The notes: a model not told the origin generated them from the sequence alone. Shown: positions 54,111 through 62,371, counted from the stretch's first letter. The stretch: 64,000 nucleotides of DNA from JACVRW01 sp963757815 (GCA_963757815.1 CAVWSN010000032.1:1-64000); one strand, 5' to 3'. A program made the numbers and translations.

Positions 54111-55298
54111 TCACTCGCTCGCCAGGGCAGGGTCTGGCCCCTCTGCCGGGGGGAGCGTCTCATCCCGCTCGTCCTCGGCACGGGCGCGCGATAGGTCGGC
54201 CGAGATTCGGGTCACGGCCGATGTGATGGGCGCCGCGAGGATCAGCCCGACCGCACCGAAGAGGGCTCCGCCGCTGATCGTGACGATCAGGACGGCGAGC
54301 GGGTGAATGCCGAGCGCGGCGCCCATGGCGAGCGGCTGCACCAGCTGCTGAAGCACGCTGTTCGCAAGCACCTGGACCACGATCATGCCGACTGCGGCGT
54401 CCGTCCCGGCGCCGCCCAGCGCGACCAAGACAGAAAACGCGCCCGCCGTCCAGGCCCCGACATAGGGAACGTAGGCGGCGAGCAGGGTGACCACCGCGAT
54501 CGTGCCCGCCAGCGGGACGCCGAGCAGCAGCGCCCCGAGCCCGACCACGGCCGCGTTGAAGGCCGCCACCAACGTGACGCCGAGGAAGTAGCCCCGCAGG
54601 GACTGGAGAGTCCGCGTGCTGATCGTGCGGGCGACCGGCGCCGGGACGCCCATGTGGCGCTCTCCCCAGGCCCGGATCTTGGGGCCGTCGGCGAGCAGGA
54701 AGATAAGGCTGAGGGCCGTCATGGCGAGAAAGAAGAGCAGCGAAGAGAGCTCCTTGAGGCCCGTCCCGAGACCGTCGAGCAGCGCGCTAACGCCCTGGGT
54801 TGCGGACGAGTCGGCGTCCTGCGTCGCGTTCTCTGCGTCGTCCCGTTCAACGCCCAGGTCCTCCAGCCAGCCCTCGATCGTGTTCTTGGCCTCGTCCAAG
54901 TGGGCACTCAAATCACTGCTCTGACTCGTGATGCCGGCAAGCACGATGAACACGACCAGTGCGCCGAGCAGGACGGCCGCGACGAGCAGCAGGATCGCGC
55001 CCGCCCACCGGGGCACCCCTTGACGCTGGAGCCAGCCAACCAGCGGAGCGGCGACCGCCGCGATCACCCCGGCGGCAATCACGGGGAGCACGATCGTGTG
55101 CGTGAGCGAGAGCAGCCAGATGGCACCGACCAGGAACAAGGCGACGCCGACCAGCAGCCACGCCGTGAGCCCGACATCGCGCAGCCAACGCGGAGCGGCA
55201 AAGACGCCCGTCAGCTCCGCAACGTCGATCTCGATGTAGTCGTCCTCGGGACGGCGCGGCTCTGCGTCACCCTTCCGGCGTCGAAGCCGACCGCGCAT
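54111..55298 (-). CDS. AI-2E-family transporter (PerM-like)
   Basis: The protein is about 395 aa with about eight membrane segments; the family block V-L-P-V-I-A-A-G-V-I-A-A-V-A-A-P is in the first third, and V-T-L-L-A-A-Y-V-P-Y-V-G-A-W in the second. A polar stretch (residues ~130-180, E-D-L-G-V-E-R-D-D-A-E-N) is a helical insertion. Members export small solutes or autoinducer-2; function here unknown. ATG 55298 overlaps the small upstream gene (TGATG). Confidence 0.88.
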   Translation of the reverse strand: MRGRLRRRKGDAEPRRPEDDYIEIDVAELTGVFAAPRWLRDVGLTAWLLVGVALFLVGAIWLLSLTHTIVLPVIAAGVIAAVAAPLVGWLQRQGVPRWAGAILLLVAAVLLGALVVFIVLAGITSQSSDLSAHLDEAKNTIEGWLEDLGVERDDAENATQDADSSATQGVSALLDGLGTGLKELSSLLFFLAMTALSLIFLLADGPKIRAWGERHMGVPAPVARTISTRTLQSLRGYFLGVTLVAAFNAAVVGLGALLLGVPLAGTIAVVTLLAAYVPYVGAWTAGAFSVLVALGGAGTDAAVGMIVVQVLANSVLQQLVQPLAMGAALGIHPLAVLIVTISGGALFGAVGLILAAPITSAVTRISADLSRARAEDERDETLPPAEGPDPALASE

Positions 55299-55413
55299 CA
55301 CGTCAGGTACTCCTCGAGGAGGCGGTGCGGAACGAGCTGGCCCTCGTCTAACCCGCCGTGTCGTTTTCGCCGATCGCGAGGGCGTCGAGCACGGGCGTAT
55401 TCACTTCGGCCAT
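55298..55413 (-). pseudogene. Tiny gene coupled to the AI-2E transporter, one missing base
   Basis: It starts at ATG 55413 after AGGAG (6-base spacing): M-A-E-V-N-T-P-V-L-D-A-L-A-I-G-E-N-D-T-A-G. The frame ends with TAG, but adding one G to the GGG run (~55352) gives L-D-E-G-Q-L-V-P-H-R-L-L-E-E-Y-L-T and a stop that overlaps the AI-2E ATG. A 38-aa protein would result. No family is known. The overlapping stop supports it as a real gene. Confidence 0.5.
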
Positions 55414-55490
55414 GGGTTGCTCCTGTCTAGATAGACGTAGTTGGCGTTGCGGCCCACTCCCGTGGGGTCGGCCGACGAGGCTGGTGTCGC

Positions 55491-55782
55491 TCAGCCGTGA
55501 CCCAGCAGCCTTGCCTTCTCGCGCTCGAACTCCTCGTCCGTAAGCACGTTCTGCTCGTGAAGCTCGCCCAACTGCTTGAGCTGCTCCATCGCCTCGTGTG
55601 TCAGTCCGCCGGCCGCGGTCGGCCGGTCGGCAGGGCCGGGGTCAGCGGGCGCAGCCTGCTGGGCAGCTGCCGCCTCCTCCTGCCGCTGCGCTTCCTTTGC
55701 GTCTCTGTGCTTCTTGGCCGCGAAAGGCGGCTCCTCCGACTGCGGCGGCGCGTCGTCTGCGCTGGCGTCTGTCTTGTCCCAT
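55491..55782 (-). pseudogene. SHOCT-domain protein, one extra base near the start
   Basis: The downstream frame encodes a polar Ala/Gln-rich linker, then the SHOCT pattern L-K-Q-L-G-E-L-H-E-Q-N-V-L-T-D-E-E-F-E-R and E-K-A-R-L-L-G at the C-terminus. It has no ATG of its own. One extra base after the ATG at 55782 (AAGGAGG 5 bases upstream) joins both; the span is 3n+1. SHOCT domains are often small oligomerising tails; role unknown. Confidence 0.65.
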
Positions 55783-55891
55783 CACATCCTCCTTGACTCG
55801 ATTGCGCTGTTGGGTCCGCTCAAACCGCCCAACGTCCGTACCCCATGCACCGTTAGAGGCAATGGGATGCAGCGACGCGAGCGGACCCGGC

Positions 55892-56161
55892 TCACGACGG
55901 CACTCCCCTGACCCGGTGCCGGCGCTGCCACGCACCTACGTGCGCGAGCAGACCCAGTCTTGGGAGAGGCTGGCGCCGCCGGAGCCACTCGGCACAGGTC
56001 ATGCCCTCCGGAATGCCGGGCTCCACCACGTAGAACGGCGAGGGACCCGTACCGTCCCCAAACGGAGGCGCGGGAGGGACCGTGCCGGTGGTAGAGGACG
56101 CCCTTCCCGGCTGGGGGCTACCAGACTGGTGACAGACGGTGGTGGAAGAGGAGCGGGTCAT
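55892..56161 (-). CDS. Small protein with PGIPEGMT motif
   Basis: The protein is about 89 aa, starting at ATG 56161 with GGAGGAG 7 bases upstream. A Pro-rich N-terminus leads to F-Y-V-V-E-P-G-I-P-E-G-M-T-C-A-E-W-L-R-R-R, a motif seen in short actinobacterial proteins. Function unknown. It lies 41 bases downstream of a copy of the shared 24-bp element. Confidence 0.55.
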   Translation of the reverse strand: MTRSSSTTVCHQSGSPQPGRASSTTGTVPPAPPFGDGTGPSPFYVVEPGIPEGMTCAEWLRRRQPLPRLGLLAHVGAWQRRHRVRGVPS

Positions 56162-56202
56162 GTGTGTGCTCCTCCGAGATTGAACGCTCCCCAGGGGGTT
56201 TG

Positions 56203-56226
56203 GTCATCATCCAGATAGGACGATCT
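56203..56226 (-). promoter_or_regulatory. Shared 24-bp element, copy g
   Basis: Most diverged copy: in gene orientation it keeps T-C at positions 4-5, ATC-N-GG and GATGAC. It lies 41 bases before ATG 56161. Confidence 0.5.
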
Positions 56227-56339
56227 CTCGGCCTACCTCGCCGTTCCCGGCGAATTCGGAAGCTGGGTTCGAGCCACGGGCGTCCGGCCCGACGCGGCCC
56301 GTCGAGCTGTTCACCGGGGGCGGGAAGCGTGTGCTTCGC

Positions 56340-56558
56340 TCACCATTTGAGCTCGATCTCGAGTTCCCGCTCGTCGTCCTCGATTTCGATCTCGAGCTTG
56401 AAGTCGACCTCGTCGGGCACGTGCACCTTGAAGTGCATGCCGCCGCGGTCGAACTCTATGTCGTTGTGTTTCGCAAGCGCGTCGGCGATGGCGTGCAGGC
56501 GGGCGGCGGCGTCCTCGCGGCTGAGCCGTTCCTTCTCGGTGATCTCCATCAGGTCCAT
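56340..56558 (-). CDS. Amphi-Trp domain protein
   Basis: The protein is about 72 aa. M-D-L-M-E-I-T-E-K-E-R-L-S-R-E and the alternating end I-E-D-D-E-R-E-L-E-I-E-L-K-W match the family, with the terminal Trp present. AAGGAGG lies 5 bases before the ATG. The molecular role is unknown; related proteins are found with stress genes. Confidence 0.82.
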   Translation of the reverse strand: MDLMEITEKERLSREDAAARLHAIADALAKHNDIEFDRGGMHFKVHVPDEVDFKLEIEIEDDERELEIELKW

Positions 56559-56660
56559 TCGGGCCTCCTTGGTGTTGACGTTGCGGGTTTCTGGTCGCGG
56601 CCGGCGGCGATTCGCGCCAGCTCGACCAGGGCGACAATCCTGCAACCGCACAAACGACTA

Positions 56661-56684
56661 GTCATCGCCCCGATCGGATGAAAT
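56661..56684 (-). promoter_or_regulatory. Shared 24-bp element, copy a
   Basis: In gene orientation: ATTTCAT, CCG, ATC, G, GG, GC, GATG, AC. It lies 102 bases before the amphi-Trp start. Shared downstream GGTTGCAGGATT with copy b. Confidence 0.75.
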
Positions 56685-56736
56685 CGAGACGATCCGAGCG
56701 AATGCTCGGCTCTCGCCGACGAGCGCGCTTGCCGGG

Positions 56737-56760
56737 ATTTCATGCAATCTGGGCGATGAC
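56737..56760 (+). promoter_or_regulatory. Shared 24-bp element, copy f
   Basis: ATTTCAT, GCA, ATC, T, GG, GC, GATG, AC. It lies 84 bases before the DUF2252 start and diverges from copy a. Confidence 0.75.
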
Positions 56761-56775
56761 GCGTCGGCTCAGGAG

Positions 56776-56791
56776 CGGTTCCATGGAACCG
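56776..56791. repeat. Perfect 16-bp palindrome
   Basis: CGGTTCCATGGAACCG between copy f and the DUF2252 start; possible operator. No second copy was found. Confidence 0.5.
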
Positions 56792-56844
56792 ACGGCACAC
56801 CCGAAGTATTCGAGCTTTCGCCCGGCGGCGAAGGGAGCGACATC

Positions 56845-58319
56845 ATGGCGGACGTTGAGACCCCCCTTGAGGGTTCGGAGGCGGTCGGGACACGCGAGCG
56901 CGACGGGCGGCACCACAGGCCGAAGGCGATACCCCACCCCACCGCAGGGGAGCGAGCGGCACGGGGCAAGGAGGCGAGGGCGGTGGCGCCGCGCTCCGGG
57001 CATGGCGAATGGGAGCCGGCATCCGATCGGCGCTGATCCGGTCGAGCTGCTGGAGGAGCAGGCCGCCACTCGGGTGCCCGAGCTGGTGCCGATCCGCTAC
57101 GGGCGGATGCTGGTGTCGCCGTTCACGTTCTTCCGCGGCGCGGCCTACCCGATGGCGGCCGACCTGGCCGGCTGCGCCCCGGACAGGGCTGGAGGTGCAG
57201 CTCTGTGGCGATGCGCATCTGTCCAACTTCGGTGGGTTCGCCGCGCCCGACCGGCGGCTGGTGTTCAGCATCAACGACTTCGACGAGACGCTGCCGGGCC
57301 CGTTCGAGTGGGACGTGAAGCGGCTGGTGGCGAGCTTCGCCGTGGCCGGCCGGGATCGAGGCTTCGACGCCAAACAGCGCCAGTCGATCAACAGGACGGT
57401 GACGCGTTCGTACCGGGAGGCGATCAGGGCGTTCGCCGAGATGTCCAACCTCGAGGTCTGGTACGCCCGCATCGACGTGGACGAGATCGCGGCGCTGGCT
57501 CGGCAGGGGACCCCAAAGCAGCGGAAGCGGTTCGAGCGCAACTTGGCCAAGGCACGGTCGAAGGACAGTCTGAAGGCGTTCGCGAAGCTCACGACGATCG
57601 TCGACGGCGAGCCCAGGATCGCGAGCGACCCGCCGCTCATCGTCCCGATCGAGGAGGTCGTGTCGGGCGTCGAACAGGCCGAGCTCGAGGAGTTCGTACG
57701 GGGCGTGATCCGCTCCTACCGGCGCACCCTGAGCGCCGACCGCCGGCAGCTGCTCGAGCGCTTTCGCTACGTCCATGCGGCGCACAAGGTTGTCGGCGTG
57801 GGCAGCGTCGGCACGCGCGCGTGGATCGTGCTGATGCTCGGGCGCGACGAGAACGACCCGCTGTTCCTGCAGCTCAAGGAGGCGCAAGCATCGGTGCTCG
57901 AGCCGTTCCTGGGCAAGAGCGCGTTCAATAACCACGGCCAGCGGGTCGTCGAGGGCCAGCGACTGACGCAGGCCGCCAGCGACATCATGCTCGGCTGGAT
58001 ACGGGTGACGGCCTTCGACGGCGTGAGCCGGGATTTCTACATGCGCCAGCTCTGGGACGGCAAGGGCTCGGCTCTGGTCGAGATGATGAACCCGCAGGCG
58101 ATGACGGCGTACGCGCAACTCTGCGGCCACGCGCTCGCGAAGGCACATGCCCGCTCCGGGGACGCGATCGCAATCGGGAGCTATGTCGGCGCGGGCGACA
58201 GCTTCGATCGGGCGCTGGCTACGTTTGCCGAGGCGTACGCCGACCAGAACGAGCGCGACTACAACGCCCTGCGGGAGGCGGTTGCCTCCGGTCGGGTCGC
58301 GGCCGAGACAGGCCTCTGA
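56845..58319 (+). pseudogene. DUF2252 protein, two extra bases
   Basis: The restored protein is ~490 aa from ATG 56845 (GGGAG upstream). Frame moves +1 at ~57033 (toward D-P-V-E-L-L-E-E-Q) and +1 again at ~57167, giving C-G-D-A-H-L-S-N-F-G-G, the family hallmark, and I-N-D-F-D-E-T-L-P-G-P-F. The rest runs to 58319 (V-A-S-G-R-V-A-A-E-T-G-L). The span is 3n+2, exactly two extra bases. The fold is kinase-like; function unknown. Confidence 0.85.
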
Positions 58320-58374
58320 TCCCCCGGTTCCGGCGGCTCGGTCGACTCCCTGAGCAAGGCGCACTCAAGTGCGA

Positions 58375-58398
58375 ATTTCATGTCATCTGGATGATGAA
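58375..58398 (+). promoter_or_regulatory. Shared 24-bp element, copy e
   Basis: ATTTCAT, GTC, ATC, T, GG, AT, GATG, AA. 75 bases before the DUF7144 start. Confidence 0.7.
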
Positions 58399-58473
58399 GC
58401 AAGTTCTGCATCGCGCTTCGATAGTTCACGGTCGCGGACAAGCGGCCGATTCAACTCTCAAGGAGGTACGGCA

Positions 58474-58857
58474 ATGCGAGGTGAGGGCCGAGTCATGTTC
58501 GCGGCAATCATGCTGTTGCTTGTGGGCACGCTCAACATCGTCTACGGCATCGGTGCCCTGGACAAGGCGAACATCTTCGTCAACGACACGCGATACATAC
58601 TCACAAACCTCAACACCCTCGGCTGGGTCCTGATCATCCTCGGGGTGATCCAGCTCACGGGTGGTTTCTCGCTGATGGCGGGCAGCACCTACGGCCGCGT
58701 AATCGGCATCATCGGCGCCAGCCTCGGAGCACTCGGGGCGCTGCTGTCGATCGGGGGCGCCTACCCATGGTGGAACCTCGCCGTCTTCGCCCTCTGCGTG
58801 TACGTCGTCCACGGCCTCATCGTCTACGGCGAGGACGAGCGGCCGGCAGAAGCCTGA
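58474..58857 (+). CDS. DUF7144-type membrane protein
   Basis: The protein is about 127 aa with four membrane segments (M-L-L-L-V-G-T-L-N-I-V-Y-G-I-G-A-L first). AAGGAGG lies 7 bases upstream of the ATG. The function of the family is unknown; it is common next to stress genes in actinobacteria. Confidence 0.8.
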   Translation: MRGEGRVMFAAIMLLLVGTLNIVYGIGALDKANIFVNDTRYILTNLNTLGWVLIILGVIQLTGGFSLMAGSTYGRVIGIIGASLGALGALLSIGGAYPWWNLAVFALCVYVVHGLIVYGEDERPAEA

Positions 58858-58874
58858 GCAGGCCGGCCATCTGA

Positions 58875-59325
58875 TCACCCAAGACGATCGGTTCCGGATC
58901 GCCATGTTGGTCCGCGGGGGCGCGTGACGTCGGTGGGGGCGCTCTCCATTGGCGGGGGCTGGTCGTGCGGGTGTTGCTGGTACCAGCGGGCGTAGCGGTT
59001 GGCGAGCGGGGCGGCGCTCAGGCCATGGGCGAAGACCGAGAGCCCGACGGTGAGGTAGATCGCGAGCGCGATCAGGTGCTCGTGGGGGAGATTTGATTCC
59101 TCGATCACGATTACTGCGAACACGATCGATGCCAGGCCGCGGGGGCCGAACCAGCCGAGAAAGGTGAGCGTCGGTGCCCTGGCGCGCGTGCGCAGCATCG
59201 CGATCGCGACCGGCAGCATCCGCACAAGCTGTGAGGCTGAGCACGGCGTACGCGATCAGCATGATCGAGCTCCGCCAGCCGAGGGCGACTGTCGCTCCAC
59301 GGCACGAAGGTGGCCGACCCCGAAT
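58875..59325 (-). pseudogene. NhaP-type Na+/H+ antiporter remnant
   Basis: Only the last three helices remain: S-S-I-M-L-I-A-Y-A-V-L-S-L-T, then V-R-M-L-P-V-A-I-A-M-L, F-L-G-W-F-G-P-R-G-L-A-S-I-V-F, typical of the CPA1 end. One extra base at ~59233 splits the frame and a further one lies near 59295. The N-terminal two thirds is absent. Confidence 0.6.
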
Positions 59326-59430
59326 GCGCAGTCATCATCCGTTCCGCATGAGTCGCCGTGCGTCATTCCGGCGGTGCGCCGGGGCGATTCGACCGGACGC
59401 GGCTAGAGGCCGGTCCGCCGGGCTGCGTCT

Positions 59431-60157
59431 CTACTGAGCCTCGCCCGTCGAGTTCGTGACTCGGCCCGGCGGTACAGCGTCGCGAGGGCCCGGCCGGCCG
59501 CCCGCCCCTCCGGCTTCAGCATCCTCGCTGCCTTGCGCTTTCTGCAGGGCTTCGAGCCGCTGTCTCAGCTCCGCGACCTCCCGGCGCAGAGCGGCAACCT
59601 TGCGGCGCTCCTCGACCAGCTCTGCGGCGAGGCCGCGCAATGCCGAGCCGAGTTGGTGGGCGCGAAGCTCGCGTTCGGTTCCCGACACGCCGCGGTCCTC
59701 GCTCGGCTGGGGCCGCGACCGCCGGGAAGCGGCGCGCTGCAGGATCTCAAGCCCGAGCGCGTAGGGGGGCGACCATCCGTCGCTTCGGATCGGAGGGATG
59801 CAGCGCCCGATCGGCAAGGTCGGCGCGTTTGACGCGCCGGGCGATGTTGGCGCCCGCGCCGCTTGCCCGCGCGATCATCTCGACATGCGCCAGATAACGC
59901 GTATTCGACCGCGAGTTCGTGTCGCGGGTGAGGAGCCTGAGTGCGCGTAGCTCGTCGCGCGATAGCCCCTTCGCCAACAGCTCCTCTTCCGAGATCGAGG
60001 TGTGCTCGAGCGTCTCGTGAAGCCATGCGACAACGCGAGCGTCGCGGGGGACCGCCGCCGCAACCCTCCGAATGTGGTCGATCAGCGGCGTCCCGGCGGC
60101 GTCAACCTGGCCGTGGTGGAGCGCTTCGGCCAGCGACTGGGCACGATCAGCGTTCAC
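59431..60157 (-). pseudogene. HD-domain protein with C-terminal coiled coil, one extra base
   Basis: The restored protein is ~241 aa. The N-terminal region resembles the HD domain of RelA/SpoT-like proteins (H-G-Q-V-D-A-A-G-T-P-L-I-D-H; V-V-A-W-L-H-E-T-L-E-H-T; V-K-R-A-D-L-A-D-R). One extra C near 59797 breaks the frame; without it W-S-P-P-Y-A-L-G-L-E-I-L follows, then a coiled coil (E-E-R-R-K-V-A-A-L-R-R-E-V-A-E-L). The span is 3n+1. It lies downstream of the small membrane gene and probably shares its promoter. Confidence 0.7.
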
Positions 60158-60202
60158 GGGCGTCGAGGCTCCCGCGTCTCGAACGCCCTCCTCCCGGTGG
60201 CC

Positions 60203-60400
60203 CTACCGGAGGTGTGTTCTGGCTTCAGCAGCTTCTGCCGCCGGGGTGGGCTTCATCAGCGCGCCGACGATCCACAGGAACGGGAAGAGGATCCCGAACC
60301 AGAACAGGGCGGTGTGCCCCTTGCGGAGCGTCGCCAGGCCGAGCACGAACAGCGCGGTCAGATACAGGACGCCGAGCAGAATCCAGAGCCAAGCCGACAT
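60203..60400 (-). CDS. Small two-helix membrane protein (PLDc_N-like)
   Basis: The protein is about 65 aa: I-L-L-G-V-L-Y-L-T-A-L-F-V-L-G-L-A and F-W-F-G-I-L-F-P-F-L-W-I-V-G-A-L. It resembles short PLDc_N-type membrane proteins. AGGAA precedes ATG 60400. Confidence 0.7.
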   Translation of the reverse strand: MSAWLWILLGVLYLTALFVLGLATLRKGHTALFWFGILFPFLWIVGALMKPTPAAEAAEARTHLR

Positions 60401-60493
60401 GATTGTTCCTGCCTTTCGATTCCACCGAGTAGACGCCGCGCGCCTCCCGGAACCTGGACTTCCGATCCCAGGGTCTCGTCCGATGGGTCCCAT

Positions 60494-60517
60494 CGCATCG
60501 TCCCGATGGGATGAAAT
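60494..60517 (-). promoter_or_regulatory. Shared 24-bp element, copy d
   Basis: ATTTCAT, CCC, ATC, G, GG, AC, GATG, CG. 93 bases before the start codon at 60400. Confidence 0.7.
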
Positions 60518-60560
60518 AGGCCCATCGGTCAGCGTCCAGACCACGTGCGGCCTCCATCAC

Positions 60561-60707
60561 TCAAGAAGCTGGATTGCCGCGCGCTGAGCGAGGTCGCCAG
60601 GCGGCTGCCCAGTCCATGCGCGCGAGAAGCGCCGCGCCAGCCAGAGTGCCGATGTCGACATCGTCCAGCACGGACCACCGGCGGTTGCCGTGGTATGAGC
60701 GCCTCAT
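60561..60707 (-). CDS. Possible small protein (48 aa)
   Basis: ATG 60707 opens M-R-R-S-Y-H-G-N-R-R-W-S-V-L-D-D-V-D-I-G and continues with A-G-A-A-L-L-A-R-M-D-W. No ribosome site is visible. It may be real or an artefact of length. Confidence 0.25.
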   Translation of the reverse strand: MRRSYHGNRRWSVLDDVDIGTLAGAALLARMDWAAAWRPRSARGNPAS

Positions 60708-60716
60708 CGCAACTGC

Positions 60717-60791
60717 CTAGCGGCGTCGTCGTGAGACGCGTCGTGCGGTGCGGCGCGACGTGCGTCGTGCGACTCTGCGTGATCCGAACAT
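60717..60791 (-). CDS. Possible Arg-rich micropeptide
   Basis: 24 aa, M-F-G-S-R-R-V-A-R-R-T-S-R-R-T-A-R-R, with GGAGG 6 bases before ATG 60791. It follows the DUF6325 gene by 33 bases. Arg-rich peptides in such positions occur in related genomes, but the length leaves doubt. Confidence 0.35.
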   Translation of the reverse strand: MFGSRRVARRTSRRTARRVSRRRR

Positions 60792-60824
60792 CTCGTACCT
60801 CCAGTTCGTGGTGATGGCGGGCCG

Positions 60825-61373
60825 TCAGCTCGCGCTTCCCGCGGCGGCCGTCTCGAGGGCGTGCAGCTGCTCGGCCTCCTCGGCCGACATGAGGCCGATC
60901 TCGACCAGGTCGAGCGGGCTGATGAAGCCGTCGCTGATGCGGAAGCCGCCCGCGCGCGCGATCGCGTCCCGCAGCGGCACCGCCCAGTGGTGCTCGAGCA
61001 GGAGGAGAGCGGCGGCGGAGTCATTGGGAATGTCCTCGAGGACGTCCCAGGCGTCCTCGTCGGAGAACACCTGCACGCCGTCGGCGGCCGCCTCCGCGCC
61101 GGCCAGAGCGCCGGCCTCGAGGCCCTCCTCGCCCTCGATGCCGAGACCGACGAGCGCGCCCACCTTGGTGCCGAGCTCGATCGCCTCCTCCTCGGACAGG
61201 TTGCTCAGATGCTCGACTTCGATCTCGCCCTGCGCATCCTTGTACACGGCGAGTGCATCGATCACTCGCACCGTGTCGCTCTCGCGCAGCCGCTCTAGCT
61301 CGGCGATGATCTCGCCGTGAAACTCGGGATGGTTGAAGCCCAGCACGATCAGTTGAACGGGTCCAATCGCCAT
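60825..61373 (-). CDS. DUF6325 family protein
   Basis: The protein is about 182 aa. I-V-L-G-F-N-H-P-E-F-H-G-E-I begins it, with V-R-V-I-D-A-L-A-V-Y-K-D and a Gly/Ala-rich centre. The family is related to DUF1269. Function unknown; often in stress-related sets. Confidence 0.78.
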   Translation of the reverse strand: MAIGPVQLIVLGFNHPEFHGEIIAELERLRESDTVRVIDALAVYKDAQGEIEVEHLSNLSEEEAIELGTKVGALVGLGIEGEEGLEAGALAGAEAAADGVQVFSDEDAWDVLEDIPNDSAAALLLLEHHWAVPLRDAIARAGGFRISDGFISPLDLVEIGLMSAEEAEQLHALETAAAGSAS

Positions 61374-61446
61374 CTCTCTTCCTTTCGTTCGAATCGGGGG
61401 CGAATCCAGCGGGCACGGCGGTAGCCGCGTAGTGGCATCGGTCCGG

Positions 61447-61494
61447 TCAGGTGGCGCGTGCCTGGCGGCCGCCGCCCTCCACTGACTCGTCCAT
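61447..61494 (-). CDS. Possible 15-aa leader peptide
   Basis: ATG 61494 with AAAGGAG ~6 bases upstream: M-D-E-S-V-E-G-G-G-R-Q-A-R-A-T, then TGA, 73 bases before DUF6325. It may be a leader or the start of a broken gene. Confidence 0.3.
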   Translation of the reverse strand: MDESVEGGGRQARAT

Positions 61495-61614
61495 GGGAAC
61501 TCTCCTTTCCAGCGGCCGGTCCACGACCGCCGCCGATTCAGCCGGCGCCGGCGGTCCAGTTACTGCCCTGCGCCGGAACACCTGGCGATAATCCTGCAAC
61601 CCCCACAACCAGCG

Positions 61615-61638
61615 GTCATCGTCCTGATCGCATGAAAT
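61615..61638 (-). promoter_or_regulatory. Shared 24-bp element, copy b
   Basis: ATTTCAT, GCG, ATC, A, GG, AC, GATG, AC. 120 bases before the leader peptide and 241 before DUF6325. Followed by GGTTGCAGGATT as in copy a. Confidence 0.75.
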
Positions 61639-61686
61639 CCAAGCGTCGCGCGGGAGGAGATGATCGGGGCTGGTTCCTCGGGGCGA

Positions 61687-61710
61687 TTTTCATCCGATCG
61701 GGACGATGTC
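61687..61710 (+). promoter_or_regulatory. Shared 24-bp element, copy c
   Basis: TTTTCAT, CCG, ATC, G, GG, AC, GATG, TC. 79 bases before the DUF1269 start and divergent from copy b. No coding gene lies in 61495-61789. Confidence 0.75.
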
Positions 61711-61789
61711 GGGTGGGTGGCGCGTTGGGACACTCGGGCGTGGGTGTTTGGCGGTTGTGCCGGCACTGAACGAGTCGAGGAGTTGGAAC

Positions 61790-62293
61790 ATGTCGATGGA
61801 GATGGCGGTCGTCTCGTTTGACGGCACGCACACGGCGGAGCAGAAGCTGAGCAGTCTGCGGGCGTCGCGGGACGACGCCTGGCTGGTGGAGGTCGCGGTG
61901 CTCGAGCATCATCGCGGCGGCCGGTTCTCGATGAAGGCGACCAGCCCTGACTACGGGGAGGAGGGCCACGTTGGGTCGGGGGCGGCGATCGGGGGCCTGA
62001 CCGGAATGTTTCTGGGCACGATCGCCGGGCCGCTGGGGATCCTGTTCTGGGGCAGCATGGGGGCGCTCACCGGCGGGGCGGCTGGGGACACCGGGCGCAC
62101 GGGTGCTTTCGATGCGCTGGTGGACCAGGTCAAGGCGGCGCTGCCGCGGGGCAGCTCGGCGCTCATTCTGGTGGCCGGGCCCGACACGGCCGAGGAGTTG
62201 GTCGCCGCCGCCGGAGCGGGCGGTCGGGTTAGCCGCCAGCAGCTGACCGACGAGCAGGTCGACCACCTCAGCGCGGCGGCGGCCGCCGGATAG
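61790..62293 (+). CDS. DUF1269 family protein
   Basis: The protein is about 167 aa. The Gly-rich hairpin (G-S-G-A-A-I-G-G-L-T-G-M-F-L-G-T-I-A-G-P-L) is diagnostic. It has no other motif; a membrane association is likely. GAGGAG lies 8 bases before ATG 61790. Confidence 0.82.
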   Translation: MSMEMAVVSFDGTHTAEQKLSSLRASRDDAWLVEVAVLEHHRGGRFSMKATSPDYGEEGHVGSGAAIGGLTGMFLGTIAGPLGILFWGSMGALTGGAAGDTGRTGAFDALVDQVKAALPRGSSALILVAGPDTAEELVAAAGAGGRVSRQQLTDEQVDHLSAAAAAG

Positions 62294-62338
62294 GAGGGCG
62301 TTGCGTCCGGCCGCGTCGCGGCCGATACAGGGCTCTGA
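62294..62338 (+). pseudogene. 3' echo of a DUF2252 gene
   Basis: Directly after the DUF1269 stop, the frame reads V-A-S-G-R-V-A-A-D-T-G-L and stops, matching the end of the gene at 58284-58319 (V-A-S-G-R-V-A-A-E-T-G-L) at 34 of 39 bases. It suggests a second DUF2252 copy was lost here or a local recombination. Confidence 0.6.
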
Positions 62339-62371
62339 CGGTCCGCGAGTAATGGCGAACTCGGGCCCCTA

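Noticed and set aside
56203..61710. The 24-bp element as a simple mobile repeat such as a REP sequence
   Set aside because: All seven copies lie upstream of starts and in the gene's orientation; none was noticed between convergent genes.
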